DNA of 64,000 bases from Bugula neritina (lineage: Eukaryota > Bryozoa > Gymnolaemata > Cheilostomatida > Bugulidae). This document shows positions 11,639 to 23,338 of the stretch, one piece after another. Each line of letters starts with the position of its first letter. The stretch's first letter is position 1. A program made the translations under genes and the position numbers. The notes under the pieces were generated by a model. That model was given only the letters and a program-made list of their open reading frames with translations. It was not told the origin of the DNA and searched no databases. The DNA lies in assembly GCA_964035545.1 (NCBI GenBank), contig OZ037773.1, positions 6,825,251 to 6,889,250 on the forward strand, given 5' to 3'.

Positions 11639-14103
11639 CATTCTCTCTCATTTCTGTGCTCTGTGCATACTATTTAGTGTTCATATTATAACATCTAATT
11701 GACTTAATTATTTTCCGATTTTCAAGTTATAGTTGAGCCAAAATAGTGCCAATGGACATTCTTTAGTTATAATGATCACCATATTCTACAAAGACGGCTA
11801 TTTTGTTGTGTCATTTTATAACCTCAGTTCTTATTACATAGTTGCTTTGAAACTTAATTTCTTTTTAGACTAAAATATTTCATGTTTCTGTGTATCACAA
11901 AGTTAGTCTGAATTATTAGCGTCATGCTAGTATAGCTAAAGATGATTTATTTATTTACTATATATTTTACTTTATGTATGTGATGATAGTTCATCCCATA
12001 CAACTTATATCCCTATCTCAATAAACTTATTTATTCATTATAATACATAATAGATGGTTATTTGAACTTTATTCACTAAATTACTAATATGATCATCTCA
12101 ATGCAGATTGATTTGATCTAGTTCAAATGCCATATAGCAACAATCGGCAATTTAATATCTCCGTCAATATAGCTTTTACTGTGTGTTTATGCTTTAAGTG
12201 AAAACTTGGGAATTTTTGATAATTCAATTAAAGTTATATAAAGCAACTAAATTGTTTTTGTTTTGAAAGTTGTGTCCACTTTGATATCCAGCCTCCAACA
12301 ACCGCAGCTCTCTCTATTGTGGTCCAGTTTCTGGTGTTGTTATAACTGCAGGGGCGTTGCTTTATCTTGATTACATTTGCATGTCTTAAATATAAATATT
12401 AATGATGCTCTAACATATGAGTGAAATAAAATAATGAACCTTGACCAGTTTTGGAGTTGTATTGTCTTCCTAAAGCTAATGATTAACAGCTATTTATTCA
12501 ATTTCACCATGAGTTATTGTTCTAAAATCTAAATTTACTAAAATGTTGTTGTAACTGCAGCGGCTTAGCTTGTTTTGAATTTGATTACTAGGATAAAATT
12601 AACATGAGGATGAAATACAATGGAAAACTTGATCGATTTTGGAGTTGTGTTTACTTGCAAAAGCTAATGATTATACACAGTTATTTAATTTTACCATGCT
12701 GCATTGTTAGAAATGTGCTAAAATGCTTTTTTATTTTTTATCATATGCAAAATAATGACAAAATTAAAAAAATTCTTTAGCTCCACTTCTCTGTGTATAT
12801 ATAGGCTTCAATGCTTCAATTTAGATAAAAGACTACCTAAGTCCTAAAGGCTTGTATAAACTGTCATACGGCACATCATAGCCAACATTTTCATATCAAC
12901 AAAATACCGAATAGCACACCTAGAAAACATATGTGACAGCAGTAGCCTTATTGGGTTGTTGCAGGTCATGAAAAATTCATGCTTTTACTCTTCGTAAAAG
13001 CTATCAAAAGTTGGTCATCGAAGTGGAAAAGCAATTAGTTTCCTTATTCCCAGATGCAAACAGTAGAAAGAAAACCCTATAAAAATGTATGTTTATTAAT
13101 TTTTAAAAGTCATCTCTACTTATCAAAACTCCTTTAATTCTATATAATGTGTTATCTTCAGTGTCATTAGTATACTTTTACAACACTTTGTTTGTCATGA
13201 TCATAATATTTCTTTTAATCTGAAATATTCATCAATAGTGATTTGTAGTTGATTGTCTTTACATCATATAGAACTGCTTGGATGCAGCAAAATATTTAGT
13301 AGCAAAATTTGCAGCCCTATGTGAAGTTGTCATCCCTCTTGGAATACAGCTCTAAGGGACAAAATTTTAAAAACGCTGCTCCAACATACTGAGAGCTCTA
13401 TTGGTTTTTCTTAGTTGGCATTCACAAGCCAAACATTGCAATTACCATTATCTTTTGAGACACGAGAATGTTCAAATACTTGAGTTTTTACCAGCGCTAT
13501 ACTGGTGATTTTGTAGTTGCTATTCCTGTGAGAAACCCTGGAGAGAAGATTTTTTTTCTAGCAGGTTAAGTATTTTTTAAATCGGGCTAAGGATTTATTT
13601 AGATGTGGCGTAGGAGAAATTATGACTGGGTGCTCTTGCTAACATCACCGCCGATGTTTGGATTTGTGTTTACTAAAACACTTCACCACGGCTACTCACC
13701 AGTTTCTTGCAATAATTATAATATTGGAATAGCTGTTTGAGTTTATGTCAATCCAAGTTGAGGAGCATTCAATTTTATTTTTTTTGTATAATTACACTTC
13801 CTCACTTTGCTATAATTATTGCAATATATTTTTGATTAAAGCAGCTACTACAGAAAATTGATATTGTCAAACTATTTCACTAGAAGGGAGAATAAAAAAG
13901 TTGATATGTTTTAGCATAATTAATATAGCATTAATATTGTGCAATATCAATCAGCAAAACTTCACACGTTCCTTGTCACTTTTGAGTTTAGGAAGTAAAC
14001 AGCTATTCATCATTTTCCTACTAGAAAAAACTACTGAATCGGAACTTCAAGAAAAAAATTCCCTCATAAAATTTACATACATAACATTAGATAGATAGAG
14101 CAG
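11639..14103. other. Diverged copy of the RhoGAP-B1 intergenic region
   Basis: Non-coding; aligns with about 4761-7050. No gene supported. Confidence 0.5.
13560..13703 (-). repeat. SINE-A copy carried in the duplication
   Basis: Counterpart of 6500-6648 in the second unit and more decayed, for example the block around ttatgactgggtgctcttgc. It was present before the tandem duplication. Confidence 0.5.
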
Positions 14104-14110
14104 TATATAA
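14104..14110 (+). promoter_or_regulatory. TATA box of gene B2
   Basis: TATATAA in a block nearly identical to that before B1, through the 5' UTR to the ATG at 14184. Confidence 0.6.
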
Positions 14111-14183
14111 TTCAGAGTAAGCAGGTCTTGTAAGTGAGACTGATAGGTGAAGGAGAGAAAGAAGGTGATCATCATACACCACC

Positions 14184-15521
14184 ATGCGTCAGCTAGTTGT
14201 ATTTTCGATACTAGTTTTACTCACTATTTTCATCCGTGAGAGTAAATCTTCTAGCGCCAACTTGAACCTGCAGGTAAGTTTTTTAGATTGATTGTATGTT
14301 TTAAAAATTAGCTTCATTTCACACGGATAAATTCACTAAATTAGTACAATCTAGCCATTAAAATTGTGTAAATCTTTAGTATTTAATACAGACTTGAATA
14401 AAATATAAGCATTTGCCTACTACAACCTTTGAAACCTTCTTGATTGCATTTTTTACTGATTGAGTTGTGACTACAGATTAAAGTAAGTGGTCATAGCAAT
14501 TGGTATCTTTAGAATCGACAACCTTTGAGGTCTGCAAGATCTTGGAGGAGACCTACCAGATGTAGATACACCAGGTATGGACCAAGCAGCTGTAGACCAG
14601 CACAACCTTGGGGACCAAGGCCACACCAGCCAGCACCAACTACTGGCCCTGTTGTTGGACCACCTTTAGGACCAGGTTCAAGTCCGACAGCAGCTCCTGC
14701 TTTGGAAAATGGGATCATTAGAGAGGTACCCTATTTCTTTCCATGTTAAAGGAGGCTATCAAAATTGATTTATTGAACTAAATCAAAGTTGATATCTATA
14801 AAAGCTATAATAATGGTATTGTTGGCAAGTTTTCATCTTTTGAATAGTTTTATTTATTGTCATTTAACTTTTATGGCTTTTCTATTTTCAGGTTTCCACA
14901 GTGCAATGCCGTGATACAACTCCAAGGGGTCCAACTGAGGGCAGACCTGGAGGGTTTTCGTGCAGATATGTCTTTCGAGTAGACTGCAGCGGCAGGAGGA
15001 AAAAAAGATCTGCAGTACACCACCGCAGTTCTCATAATACTTACAGGGGAGTAACTGGTCCAGGTGGGCTATCTTTTAGTCCAGGAGCACCAAGGCATCC
15101 AGGTACTCCGCTAGCACCAGGAACACCAAGACAGCCTGGTACTCCACTAGCACCAGGAACACCAAGACAACCTGGTACTCCACTAACACCAGGAACACCA
15201 AGACAGCCAGGTTCTCCGCTAGCACCAGGAACACCAAGACAGCCAGGTTCTCCGCTAGCACCAGGAACACCAAGACAGCCAGGTTCTCTGATAGCGCCAG
15301 GAACCCCAAGACCACCAACAGCACCAAGATCTCCACCTGGATCTCCTGGTAACAGATTTCCAAGTTTGCCAGATAACTTTGCGTGTGATACAGCTGGTCT
15401 ACCTTTGCCTGATCAAACAGAGATTCCTGCTCCACCTCCACCTCCGGTTCAAACACCTGGAGGTGGACAACCTGGAATACCAGGGGGTGGTTGTCCAGTT
15501 GTACCAGATATAATCTGTTAA
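14184..15521 (+). CDS. Gene B2: secreted proline-rich precursor, tandem paralog of B1
   Basis: About 310 residues from 14184-14273, 14513-14725 and 14892-15521, all phase-0 introns. Signal peptide [20 protein letters not shown]; exon 2 matches B1 but is two codons shorter; exon 3 has CRDTTP, CRYVFRVDC, RRKKR|S, about six repeats of type [22 protein letters not shown] and the terminal CPVVPDIIC. Reading frames and splice sites are intact, so it looks functional. The 36-base optional exon of B1 has no usable donor here (ttggcaag). Repeat units with Gln (PRQPG) are nearly homogeneous and differ from B1's PRPPG type, suggesting local homogenisation after duplication. Function unknown. Confidence 0.75.
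15087..15320 (+). repeat. 36-bp coding minisatellite in B2
   Basis: Six or more 36-base units (coding APGTPRQPGSPL-type 12-mers), more numerous and more uniform than in B1. Confidence 0.8.
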
Positions 15522-17337
15522 GATGTTTTCTCTATTGTTTTTCTCACAGGACTGAAATTATTACTGTAAAGGTATATTATTGAATCAAATACTATTACAC
15601 TGTTTCTACTAGTCAAGACTATAACATACAAGGATAAAACCACCAAAATTTGAATTAGTTTTGTGTATTTTTAAAACATTTTATTGAAACACAATCAATT
15701 ATAATGTACAAAAAATTCAATATGGCACATGTATATATAACTATCTAATAAACCAACCTCATAAAAATTGGACAGTGGTAAAACATGTTATTTGGACAGA
15801 TAATAGATAAACTATAGTTATATAGTAATAATTTCTATACAGCCAGATATAATGCTTTGTGACTGTTTATTTAAATAATTAAAAAGAATACAAGCCTACA
15901 TGTGTCTACTATTGAATAATTTAACTATAATATAACTTAAATTCATTGTTTCTTGCAATGCAAATCTCTTGCTTTTAGTTTCAGCTTAATTTTTACCAAC
16001 TCACTTGCAACCTAAAACAGTAAATAAAGGAAGGCGAGTAGCTGTGAGTCATCCTGCTCAATAACAGAAAGCTTTGGTGGAAACAGCCATTGGTTTGGTA
16101 TAAATAGCCATTGGTTTGTACATCTAAGTAAAGCACATTAATCATAATATTAGCAAGTCTATTTCCAGTTGACACCATTTACATTTTGTGGTTTCTCGTA
16201 TAGTAACACCCACATTTATTTTTACATCAAACATGACTCACTTCCACAAGTATGGTAAGGTTTTGCTTTAAAAATGAAAATATACCATAGTAAATATTAT
16301 TTCAAGCAGTGTGTATATTTTTTTATAAATCTTTTTATATACATCTAAATTGATTAGACAAAGCTGTGCAATATGTATCCAAAAACATGTGTCGTTTATA
16401 TCATATTTCAATGTAAAAAAATATGTCTGCTTTCATTCTTTGTGGCTGTCTTTTGAAGTAGTTCTACACAGCAAATAGAGTAGCCCAGTAAACCAGAATT
16501 TTGTTTAAAAAAGTTTGACTGTAGCATATCATAATTTAGTTGCTGAGAATTATAATTTAGCATATTTGATGGCTCACTTGGCATTATACTTGACAGCTAC
16601 AAGCAAAATGTGGTCAAGAGTTCACATCTGGAGAGAAAATTTCTCAGAATTTATTGTTGTTTATGCAGCTATTTTAGCTTCCATGTTTTAAAACAATTCA
16701 GGAGAATTTGATAAAATCTCTAATAACTGACTAAGCAAGACAATTGGCAACAAGCCAAACATTGCCTACCAGATCTATAATAGATGCTGTAAATAATTAA
16801 CTTCTCTATCTTAATCCTTTCAAACATTAAAACATACTGACCCAATCACAGTGCCTGAGCATAATCCGTGGCCATAAGCCACCAGTCAAAAGTTCAAATA
16901 TTTAATCTCTTAATATAAGAGCTTTAGAAATAAATACAATATTTTCACATGGCTCAAGTTTTAAATGCAAATATTTGTCACTAAAAATTAGAATATTCTC
17001 AGCTAATAGAAAAAAATTTAAAGTATTTTATAATGTAATAGCTCTATATTGATTCTGAATCATTTTATTGCACCTACGCAAATATAACATTCACTAGTCC
17101 AAAGCTATTAAACGAATCATGCATTACATACCAGTTTTACGACACACCATGGGCAAAACAAATTAAATTAGGATGAAATAAACTTGATGTAACTTAAAGA
17201 AGCGTTACGAACTAGTCATTAGGTCACCGTAGCTCAATACTAAAACACGTCTGCTAGTGCCAGTGGCACTAAAGAATAGACGACACAGCTAGAACACCTG
17301 TATCATTACTCAGAAAGAAGAGCATCATCTAAAGGAA
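15522..17337. other. Intergenic: B2 3' flank, duplication edge, gene C upstream region
   Basis: 15522-16587 repeats the B1 3' flank. From 16611 the sequence belongs to the C/D duplication unit. No other coding gene seen. Confidence 0.5.
17255..17271. promoter_or_regulatory. Palindromic element upstream of gene C
   Basis: TAGTGCCAGTGGCACTA: two perfect 8-base arms around one base, 67 bases before the ATG. The whole block from ccgtagctcaatact to the ATG is strongly kept before gene D, where one arm has a single change (TAGTACCA). It could be a transcription-factor site or part of the 5' UTR. No clear TATA box was seen. Confidence 0.35.
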
Positions 17338-18969
17338 ATGAGAGCTAGCCTTGTTTTTCTCACATCTGTACTTTTATCCACCTTTCTAAGTGAAGTCACC
17401 TCAAGTGATAATGACCAGGTAAGCTATAAAATCATATGTAGGTGCAAAGACCTGTAATTTGTTTTATGTCTTTTTCATGGTCAACATAGTTGACTACTTT
17501 TGCTAACATTATTTATAATTCATTTGTCTGTAATTCTTAACATCTCTATAATTTGAATAATTTTAAATACTACAGATTTTAGACTTCAACTCAGTGAAAA
17601 CATTCCATCATCCTAAAGGACCTCCGAGAGCTAGGAGAAAAAGATCTGCCTCAGTGCAGTCCTGCTCAACTTTGCCCAACAGCGCTCCTGGGTGTAGATA
17701 CAACGTAAGAGTAAACATTGAAGAGGTAAATATTGTATTTCCGAGCATAAACATTTGCTGTGTTAGGAGCAGCTGTGGTTTGGGGTTAAATCCTGGCTTA
17801 GTAAGCCTAAAGTCAGGGTTCTATACCTAGTAAAGCTTATAGGTGCATGATGTTAGGGAGGGCGTTCAGTCATATATTAAATGTAATGTTACTAGCCCAT
17901 TTAAAAAATCTGTTTTATCAAGGGTTCTCACAGGGATAGCGACTATAAACCCACATCATTGTTATAGCTTAAAATTGCTGAGTTAGACAAATTTACAAAT
18001 ATCGCAATATTGGAAAAATTCTCTCCAAGCTAATTGCGGCAGTTTCACAAGTTTCTTGAAGACATGTTTGTAACAAAAGTGTGACTTAGGCTATTATATA
18101 CATTAAACAAAATTTGTTTTAATATAATTGTAATAAAACTTGTTCCAATCATAAAAGGTCCTTTTTTGACATCCTTTACAACTTTAATTCATCAGTCTAT
18201 CACATTTGTAATGTACACACCAAAAATAGTTTTTCAGTTATATTGGATAAAATTCGTTAATCATTAATGCACATATTGTGTTTTTAATTTACGAATAAGA
18301 ATGTAAAATATATTGGTTATAGTTAATAGAATTTCTATTGCCTAGTATTAATTATTTTAGAATGGATCGCTAACCTGTGAAGACACAAGGTCATCAACTA
18401 GAGGGTCTCATACCACTGGGCAAAACCAACATAACCCTTCTTCACCTCTTAATCAACCAGGTAGAGTACCAGGCAGGCGGGCTAAAAGGACATTGCGCAA
18501 TGTTCCAGAAAGTTTTATTCAAAAAGAACGAAGCGTCTCAACACCATTAAAGAGAGTCAGCAAATCACTGCGTTCCGTACATTGCAGAAAAGTGACATAT
18601 GTAGTCTGTCTGGAGGGAAGGCCACCATCTTCTAGAGCAAAACGCAGTGAATCAAGACCAAGCTCATCAACAGGTGTGCCTTGTCAGGCAGGTGTGCCCG
18701 GTCAGGCAGGTGTACCTGGTCAAGCAGGTGTACCTGGTCAGGTAGGTGTACCTGGTCAAGCAGGTGTACCTGGTCAGGTAGGTGTACCTGGTCAAGCAGG
18801 TGTACCTTGTCAAGCAGGTCAGCAAACAGGATCACAGTCAATTATAGCAGTTCCAGCAAGTCCGTTTTCTAGCATACCTGATGGTGTAAATTGTGAGACG
18901 CCCCCAGTTAGTGCTCCAGGTCCTGGCGGTGTGGATAATTGTAAAAGAGTGCCGGATATTATTTGCTGA
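17338..18969 (+). CDS. Gene C: secreted precursor with collagen-like GVPGQA block
   Basis: About 279 residues from 17338-17418, 17576-17725 and 18361-18969 with phase-0 introns. Exon 1: signal peptide MRASLVFLTSVLLSTFLSE. Exon 2: basic site RRKR|S, then CRYNVRVNIEE. Exon 3: CEDTRSS, GRRAKR|T, CRKVTYVVC, SRAKR|S, eight hexapeptides GVPGQA/V (Gly-X-Y with proline in Y), IAVPASPFSSIPDG, CETPP and the terminal CKRVPDIIC. Three furin-like sites predict cleavage into several peptides. The first and last hexapeptides are GVPCQA, so a cysteine replaces a triplet glycine at each end of the block. A second donor inside exon 2 (AAC|gtaaga) could shorten it. AATAAA at 18986-18991. Relative of B1/B2 (same architecture and cysteine pattern) and parent of D. 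An extracellular matrix, adhesive or peptide-precursor role is possible; none is shown. Confidence 0.75.
17765..17965 (+). repeat. SINE-A copy in intron 2 of gene C
   Basis: Decayed copy: GGAGCAGCTGTGGTTTGGGG head, cctggcttagtaagc, and the tail ggttctcacagggat also found at 56.6 kb. Its counterpart is in gene D intron 2. Confidence 0.55.
18673..18816 (+). repeat. 18-bp coding repeat, eight units
   Basis: Eight in-frame units of GGTGTACCTGGTCAAGCA encode GVPGQA, two of them GVPGQV; the first and last code GVPCQA. Gene D retains about one degenerate unit (GMPHQAGVP). Confidence 0.9.
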
Positions 18970-21805
18970 GGGCTTCTATTGATATAATAAAACATAGCTG
19001 TGATCACTGCTTACAATATCAGGACTTGGGAATAAGCTTTTTCTATTATCATTAGTTTTAAGGCTTAGAAAATAACTGCTATTTGATTGAGTGAAATCTT
19101 AAAGTTGATTATATAACCATTATTATACTTTTTTATAAAATAATGATGTGTATTATTCTATATTAGCATAACAATTTTTATTTACATTAAAAATGATTTG
19201 CAACTTTGATATTTGCTTCTTAGTTAGTAAACGTTTATTAAATTAAATTATACATAAGAATGATGACTTGTTAGCTATATTTTATGGCTATTGTTATGTA
19301 AGATCACTAACTGGTTACATAATCATATAAAAAACATAACATTACAAATATAAACTTTCCATTGTTATTCAAATAAATCTCTGATAAAATAATAAAACAT
19401 TTAACATCAGTATAGTTGATACAATAGTGAATGCAATCATATTTTCTATAATGTTCTATAATGTCACCGGTCAGTTAAAAATAGTTTTACATTTCCATAC
19501 AGAGAGTACTATTCTATATTGAAGCAATAGCAAGATTTCAAATAATTATTTAGATTGATTACTGCTTACTTAATGATGGCAGGTAACACAGAAATGTAAT
19601 TACTAAAAAATTAAAAATAATGTTTCAAGTTTTGATAAATTTTTAACAGATGAATTTGACTGGCTAGTTAATGGCATATAAACAGTGTGACAACATGCAG
19701 CTGTGTACAGGTTTTGGTAATAAAAATAGAATCATAAATTATAATAAATGTTGTTCACTTGTAGAAAAACAGGATATAAACTAAAATAAAATCTTGGGGT
19801 TCTAAAATCTAGTAATAGCGGTAATGAGAAAAAATTTAGTAAACAAAGGTAAAAAAAGGAAAAATGCAAACATACTAGCTTACGCAAGACGTAGACTAAA
19901 ATGTAAAAGCTTTAAAATAAATAAATTAGTAATATTATAAGATATCATATAAAAAATAATATGAATGAAACCTTTCACTATTCTTTGCATATTATATGGT
20001 TACACACCATGCATGTAGGAAGTTTATACATATATAAGAAGATAAGTTCAATACAAACATTATATGTATTATAAGATTATGAATGTAGTACAAATATTTA
20101 GACATTTCATATTTTTTCATATTGTAAATTATCAAAAGCAGATTTTTGCTTCTAAAACTATAACAAGTTCCCATACAAGGATGTTCACATAAATATTGGG
20201 TTCTTATAAATACCCCCTCACCCAACGTTGATCTAATCAGTGCACCAGAACTATTATGAGGCTGCATGTTCCAGTTTATAGCTGTTACTAAAATTATCTC
20301 AAGTAATTACATCTTACAAGATTAGTTTTATAGGCGTAACTTATTTTTGTTGTTTAAAATCTAGCAGAAACTGGTTATGCATGAAAAAATAACAGAATAA
20401 TGATTAATTCAATTTGGTCAAGATAATATAGAGTCAGGTTGAGTCAGTTACTATAGTACGGGAATTCTAAGGCTTTATTGAAGAAAATTCTTATCCCATA
20501 TGGGTATGCATGGATAAAATATTTTTATAATAATATGTGCAATTACCCTAAGAACATTTTCGGTTAACAGCAAGCTTTAAAATTGATACTAATTACATAG
20601 ACCACTGATAATTTATATTTACATTTTACAGGAATGACTGAAATTGGGCGAAACTTGCAGATCTAAACTAATTTAGTTAACTTGAAACTTGAAATTCTCA
20701 AAAAAATTTCCTGATAGACTTTTAAACCAAAAGGGAGTGAGTAGTTGAACTGTCACTTATCCAGTCACCTGTCACCAGCTCAGATGGGGGAGGGGGGGGG
20801 AATTTGTCTTTGCTGTTGATTAATTTAATTCTAAATCAACAAATCACAGTGAGTGATGGGTGATTTATACCCAGTCATATGTCCACCCAATTTATTAGTA
20901 GAAAGGTCTACTGTTTTGCGTTAGAAACCAGGAAATTGAGTAATTCAATTAACTATTATTGTTGGCAGACATTTTAGTTGAGCCAGTGGCATTTGTGTGC
21001 ATATATCAAAACCTATAGATGTATGGGTACATATATAAATTGGTCAAGAGTTTGCATCTATAATAGAAAAAATTTCTCAGAATTTCATTGTTGTTTATGC
21101 AGAACTTTATTTTATTTTCCATGTTTTAAAAAATATTCAGGAGAACTTCATAAAATCTCAAATAATTTGCTAAGCAAGACATTTAGATGCTGTAAATATT
21201 TACCTGTTCTGCTTTAATCCTTTCAAACATTAAAACATACTAACCTAATCACAGCTGCAAATATTCCAATACCAGAAAACGGTTGGTGAGCATAATCCGT
21301 GGTTATCAGCCATCAGTCAAAAGTTGAAATATTTAGCCTTCCAATAACTGTGATTTGGATATAAATATAATATTTTTACATGGCTCAACTTTTATGCAAT
21401 CCTTTTTATTTACTAAAAATTAAAATAATAAATTTCTAGCTAATAGATAAAAATTTAAAATATTTTATAATGCAATAGCTCTTAGCCTTGGATCATTCTA
21501 TTGCGCCTACACAAATATAAGATTAGCCAGTCCAAGGCTATAAAACAAATCATGCATTACATACCACTCTTACGACACACTCCGCAAAACAAATTGAATT
21601 AGGATGAAATAAATTTGATGATAAATTATACATGTATGTGTTTAAAGGAGAAACTTTTTTAAGTGAAGAGTTACAGACTAGAGTCAATAGGTTGCCGTAG
21701 CTCAATACTAAAACTTGTCTGCTAGTACCAGTGGCACTAAAGAATAGACGACACAGCTAGAACACCTGTATCATTGCCCAGAAAGAAGAACATCATCTGA
21801 AGGAA
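18970..21805. other. Gene C 3' flank and gene D upstream region
   Basis: AT-rich, no coding gene supported. The C 3' flank aligns with that of D over roughly 2 kb. The junction between duplication units is at about 21040. Confidence 0.5.
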
Positions 21806-23338
21806 ATGAGAGCTAGCCTTGCTTTTCTCACATCTGTACTTTTATCCACCTTTCTAAGTGAAGTCACCTCAAGTGGTAATGACCAGGTAAGCTATAAAAT
21901 CATATGTAGATGCAAAGACCTGAATCTGTTTTATGTCTTTTTCATGGTCAACATAGTTGACTATTTTTGCTAACATTATTTATTAATTTGTCTCTAACCC
22001 TTAATATCTTTATAGTTTTCAATATTGCACTACAGATTTTAGACTTCAACTCCATGAAGACATTCCATCATCCTAAAGAACCTCCAAGAGGTAGAAGGAA
22101 GAGATCTGTGTCATTGCCCTCTTTTGCCCGTGTGCCTGACAGTGTTCTTCGGTGAAGATACAACCGAGTAGTAACAATTGAAGAGGTAGATGTCATATTA
22201 TATACAAACATAAAATTTTTTCATGTAAGACATGCAGCCGATTTTAGGATTAAATTGCTGGCTTAGTAAACATGCTGTCAGTGGGCAATACTTAGTAAAG
22301 GTAGTTTTAGGAAGAGTATTTAGTCATAATTGCTTCTGTGCCACAATACAAATCAAGTCATTAGCTCAATTGAAAATCCGTACATAGGTTCTCACAGGGA
22401 TGGTAACTATATAAACTCATGTCACTGTTAGGTACAGCCTAAAATTGCTGAGTTAAGGTAAATTTACAAAATATCTAAATATTGAAAAATTTCTTTACAA
22501 GTGATTTGTGGCAGCTTCAAAAATTTCCGTAAGATACACTTGTAGTAACACAAGTCCAACACCAGCGTGACCTATGTACATTAATCAAAATTGTTTTTTA
22601 ATATACTAACTATAAGGAAGTTTGTTAGAATTAAAGTAGGCCCTTTCTGACACTCATTGTAACTTCAACTCACCAGCCTACCAAATTTGTGATTTGCGAA
22701 TCAAGAATAATTCTTTCAACTAAAACAAATAAAATTGGTTTATAATTGTGCATAGCCTACTATATTTATAAACAGAAAGGAATGTAAAAGAAGTAGCCTA
22801 TATTTATAGCCAATATTGCAGCATTTCTAGTTTTTATTTTTATTTTTTACTTTAGTATGGATCTGTAACCTGTGAAGACACAAGGTCATCAACTAGAGGG
22901 TCCAATGCTGCTGGGCAAAACCAACATAACCCTTCTTCACCTTTTACTCAACCGGGGAGAGCACCAGGCAGACGGGCTAAAAGAACATTGCGCAATGTTG
23001 CAGAAAGTTTTATTCAAAAAGAACGAAGCATCTCAACATCTTTAAGGAGGGCCAGGAAATCACTGCGTTCTATAACATGCAGAGAAGTAGCTTATTTAGT
23101 CTGTATTAGGCTAATATTTTCCAGAACAAGATCACGACAACCAACAGGTATGCCTCATCAGGCAGGTGTGCCTACCAGCTCACAGTCAATTATAGCAGTT
23201 CCAGATAGTCCTTATTCTAGCATACCAGATGGCGTGAACTGTGAAAAGCATGCAGGGAGAAGATCAGGTCCTCATGAGAGTAGACCAGTCCCTGGTGGTT
23301 TGAATAATTGTCATAGCGTGCCGGATATTATTTGTTGA
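21806..23338 (+). pseudogene. Gene D: broken tandem copy of gene C
   Basis: Exons 21806-21886, 22036-22185 and 22856-23338 correspond to those of C, with the same phase-0 borders and a near-identical signal peptide. In exon 2 the codon matching the Cys of C's CRYN motif is TGA (22153-22155), so translation would stop after a short basic peptide of about 66 residues. Exon 3 is still fully open for 160 codons and keeps GRRAKR|T, CREVAYLVC and the terminal CHSVPDIIC, but the collagen-like block has shrunk to about one unit and SRAKR|S is lost. AATAAA at 23355-23360. Either a recent pseudogene, or a gene that skips exon 2: all introns are phase 0, so joining exon 1 to exon 3 keeps frame. Confidence 0.75.
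22230..22435 (+). repeat. SINE-A copy in intron 2 of gene D
   Basis: Same position as the copy in C intron 2, with blocks ggaagagtatttagtcataa and ggttctcacagggatgg. Confidence 0.55.

Larger units (their letters stand above)
9441..16587 (+). repeat. Tandem duplication, unit 2 (dead RhoGAP fragment + gene B2)
   Basis: Starts abruptly in RhoGAP intron 6 sequence immediately after ttggcatta and ends at the same ttggcattat motif at 16587, beyond which the two flanks differ. It is about 1.1 kb longer than unit 1, partly from a dispersed repeat (9943-10166) and an LTR-like insert (10891-11344). Confidence 0.85.
16611..21040 (+). repeat. Second tandem duplication, unit 1 (gene C)
   Basis: Begins at tggtcaagag (16611) and aligns in order with 21041 to about 25600. 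Matching landmarks include the proximal promoter, all three exons, the SINE-like copy in intron 2, the 3' flank and the closing gtgcatatatcaaaa block. The two units are about 4.4 and 4.6 kb. Confidence 0.8.

Noticed and set aside
18681-18872. Plus-strand frame rich in Ser/Arg/Cys/Trp over the gene C repeat
   Set aside because: Shifted reading of the 18-bp repeat. The GVPGQA frame continues into the conserved C-terminal motif.
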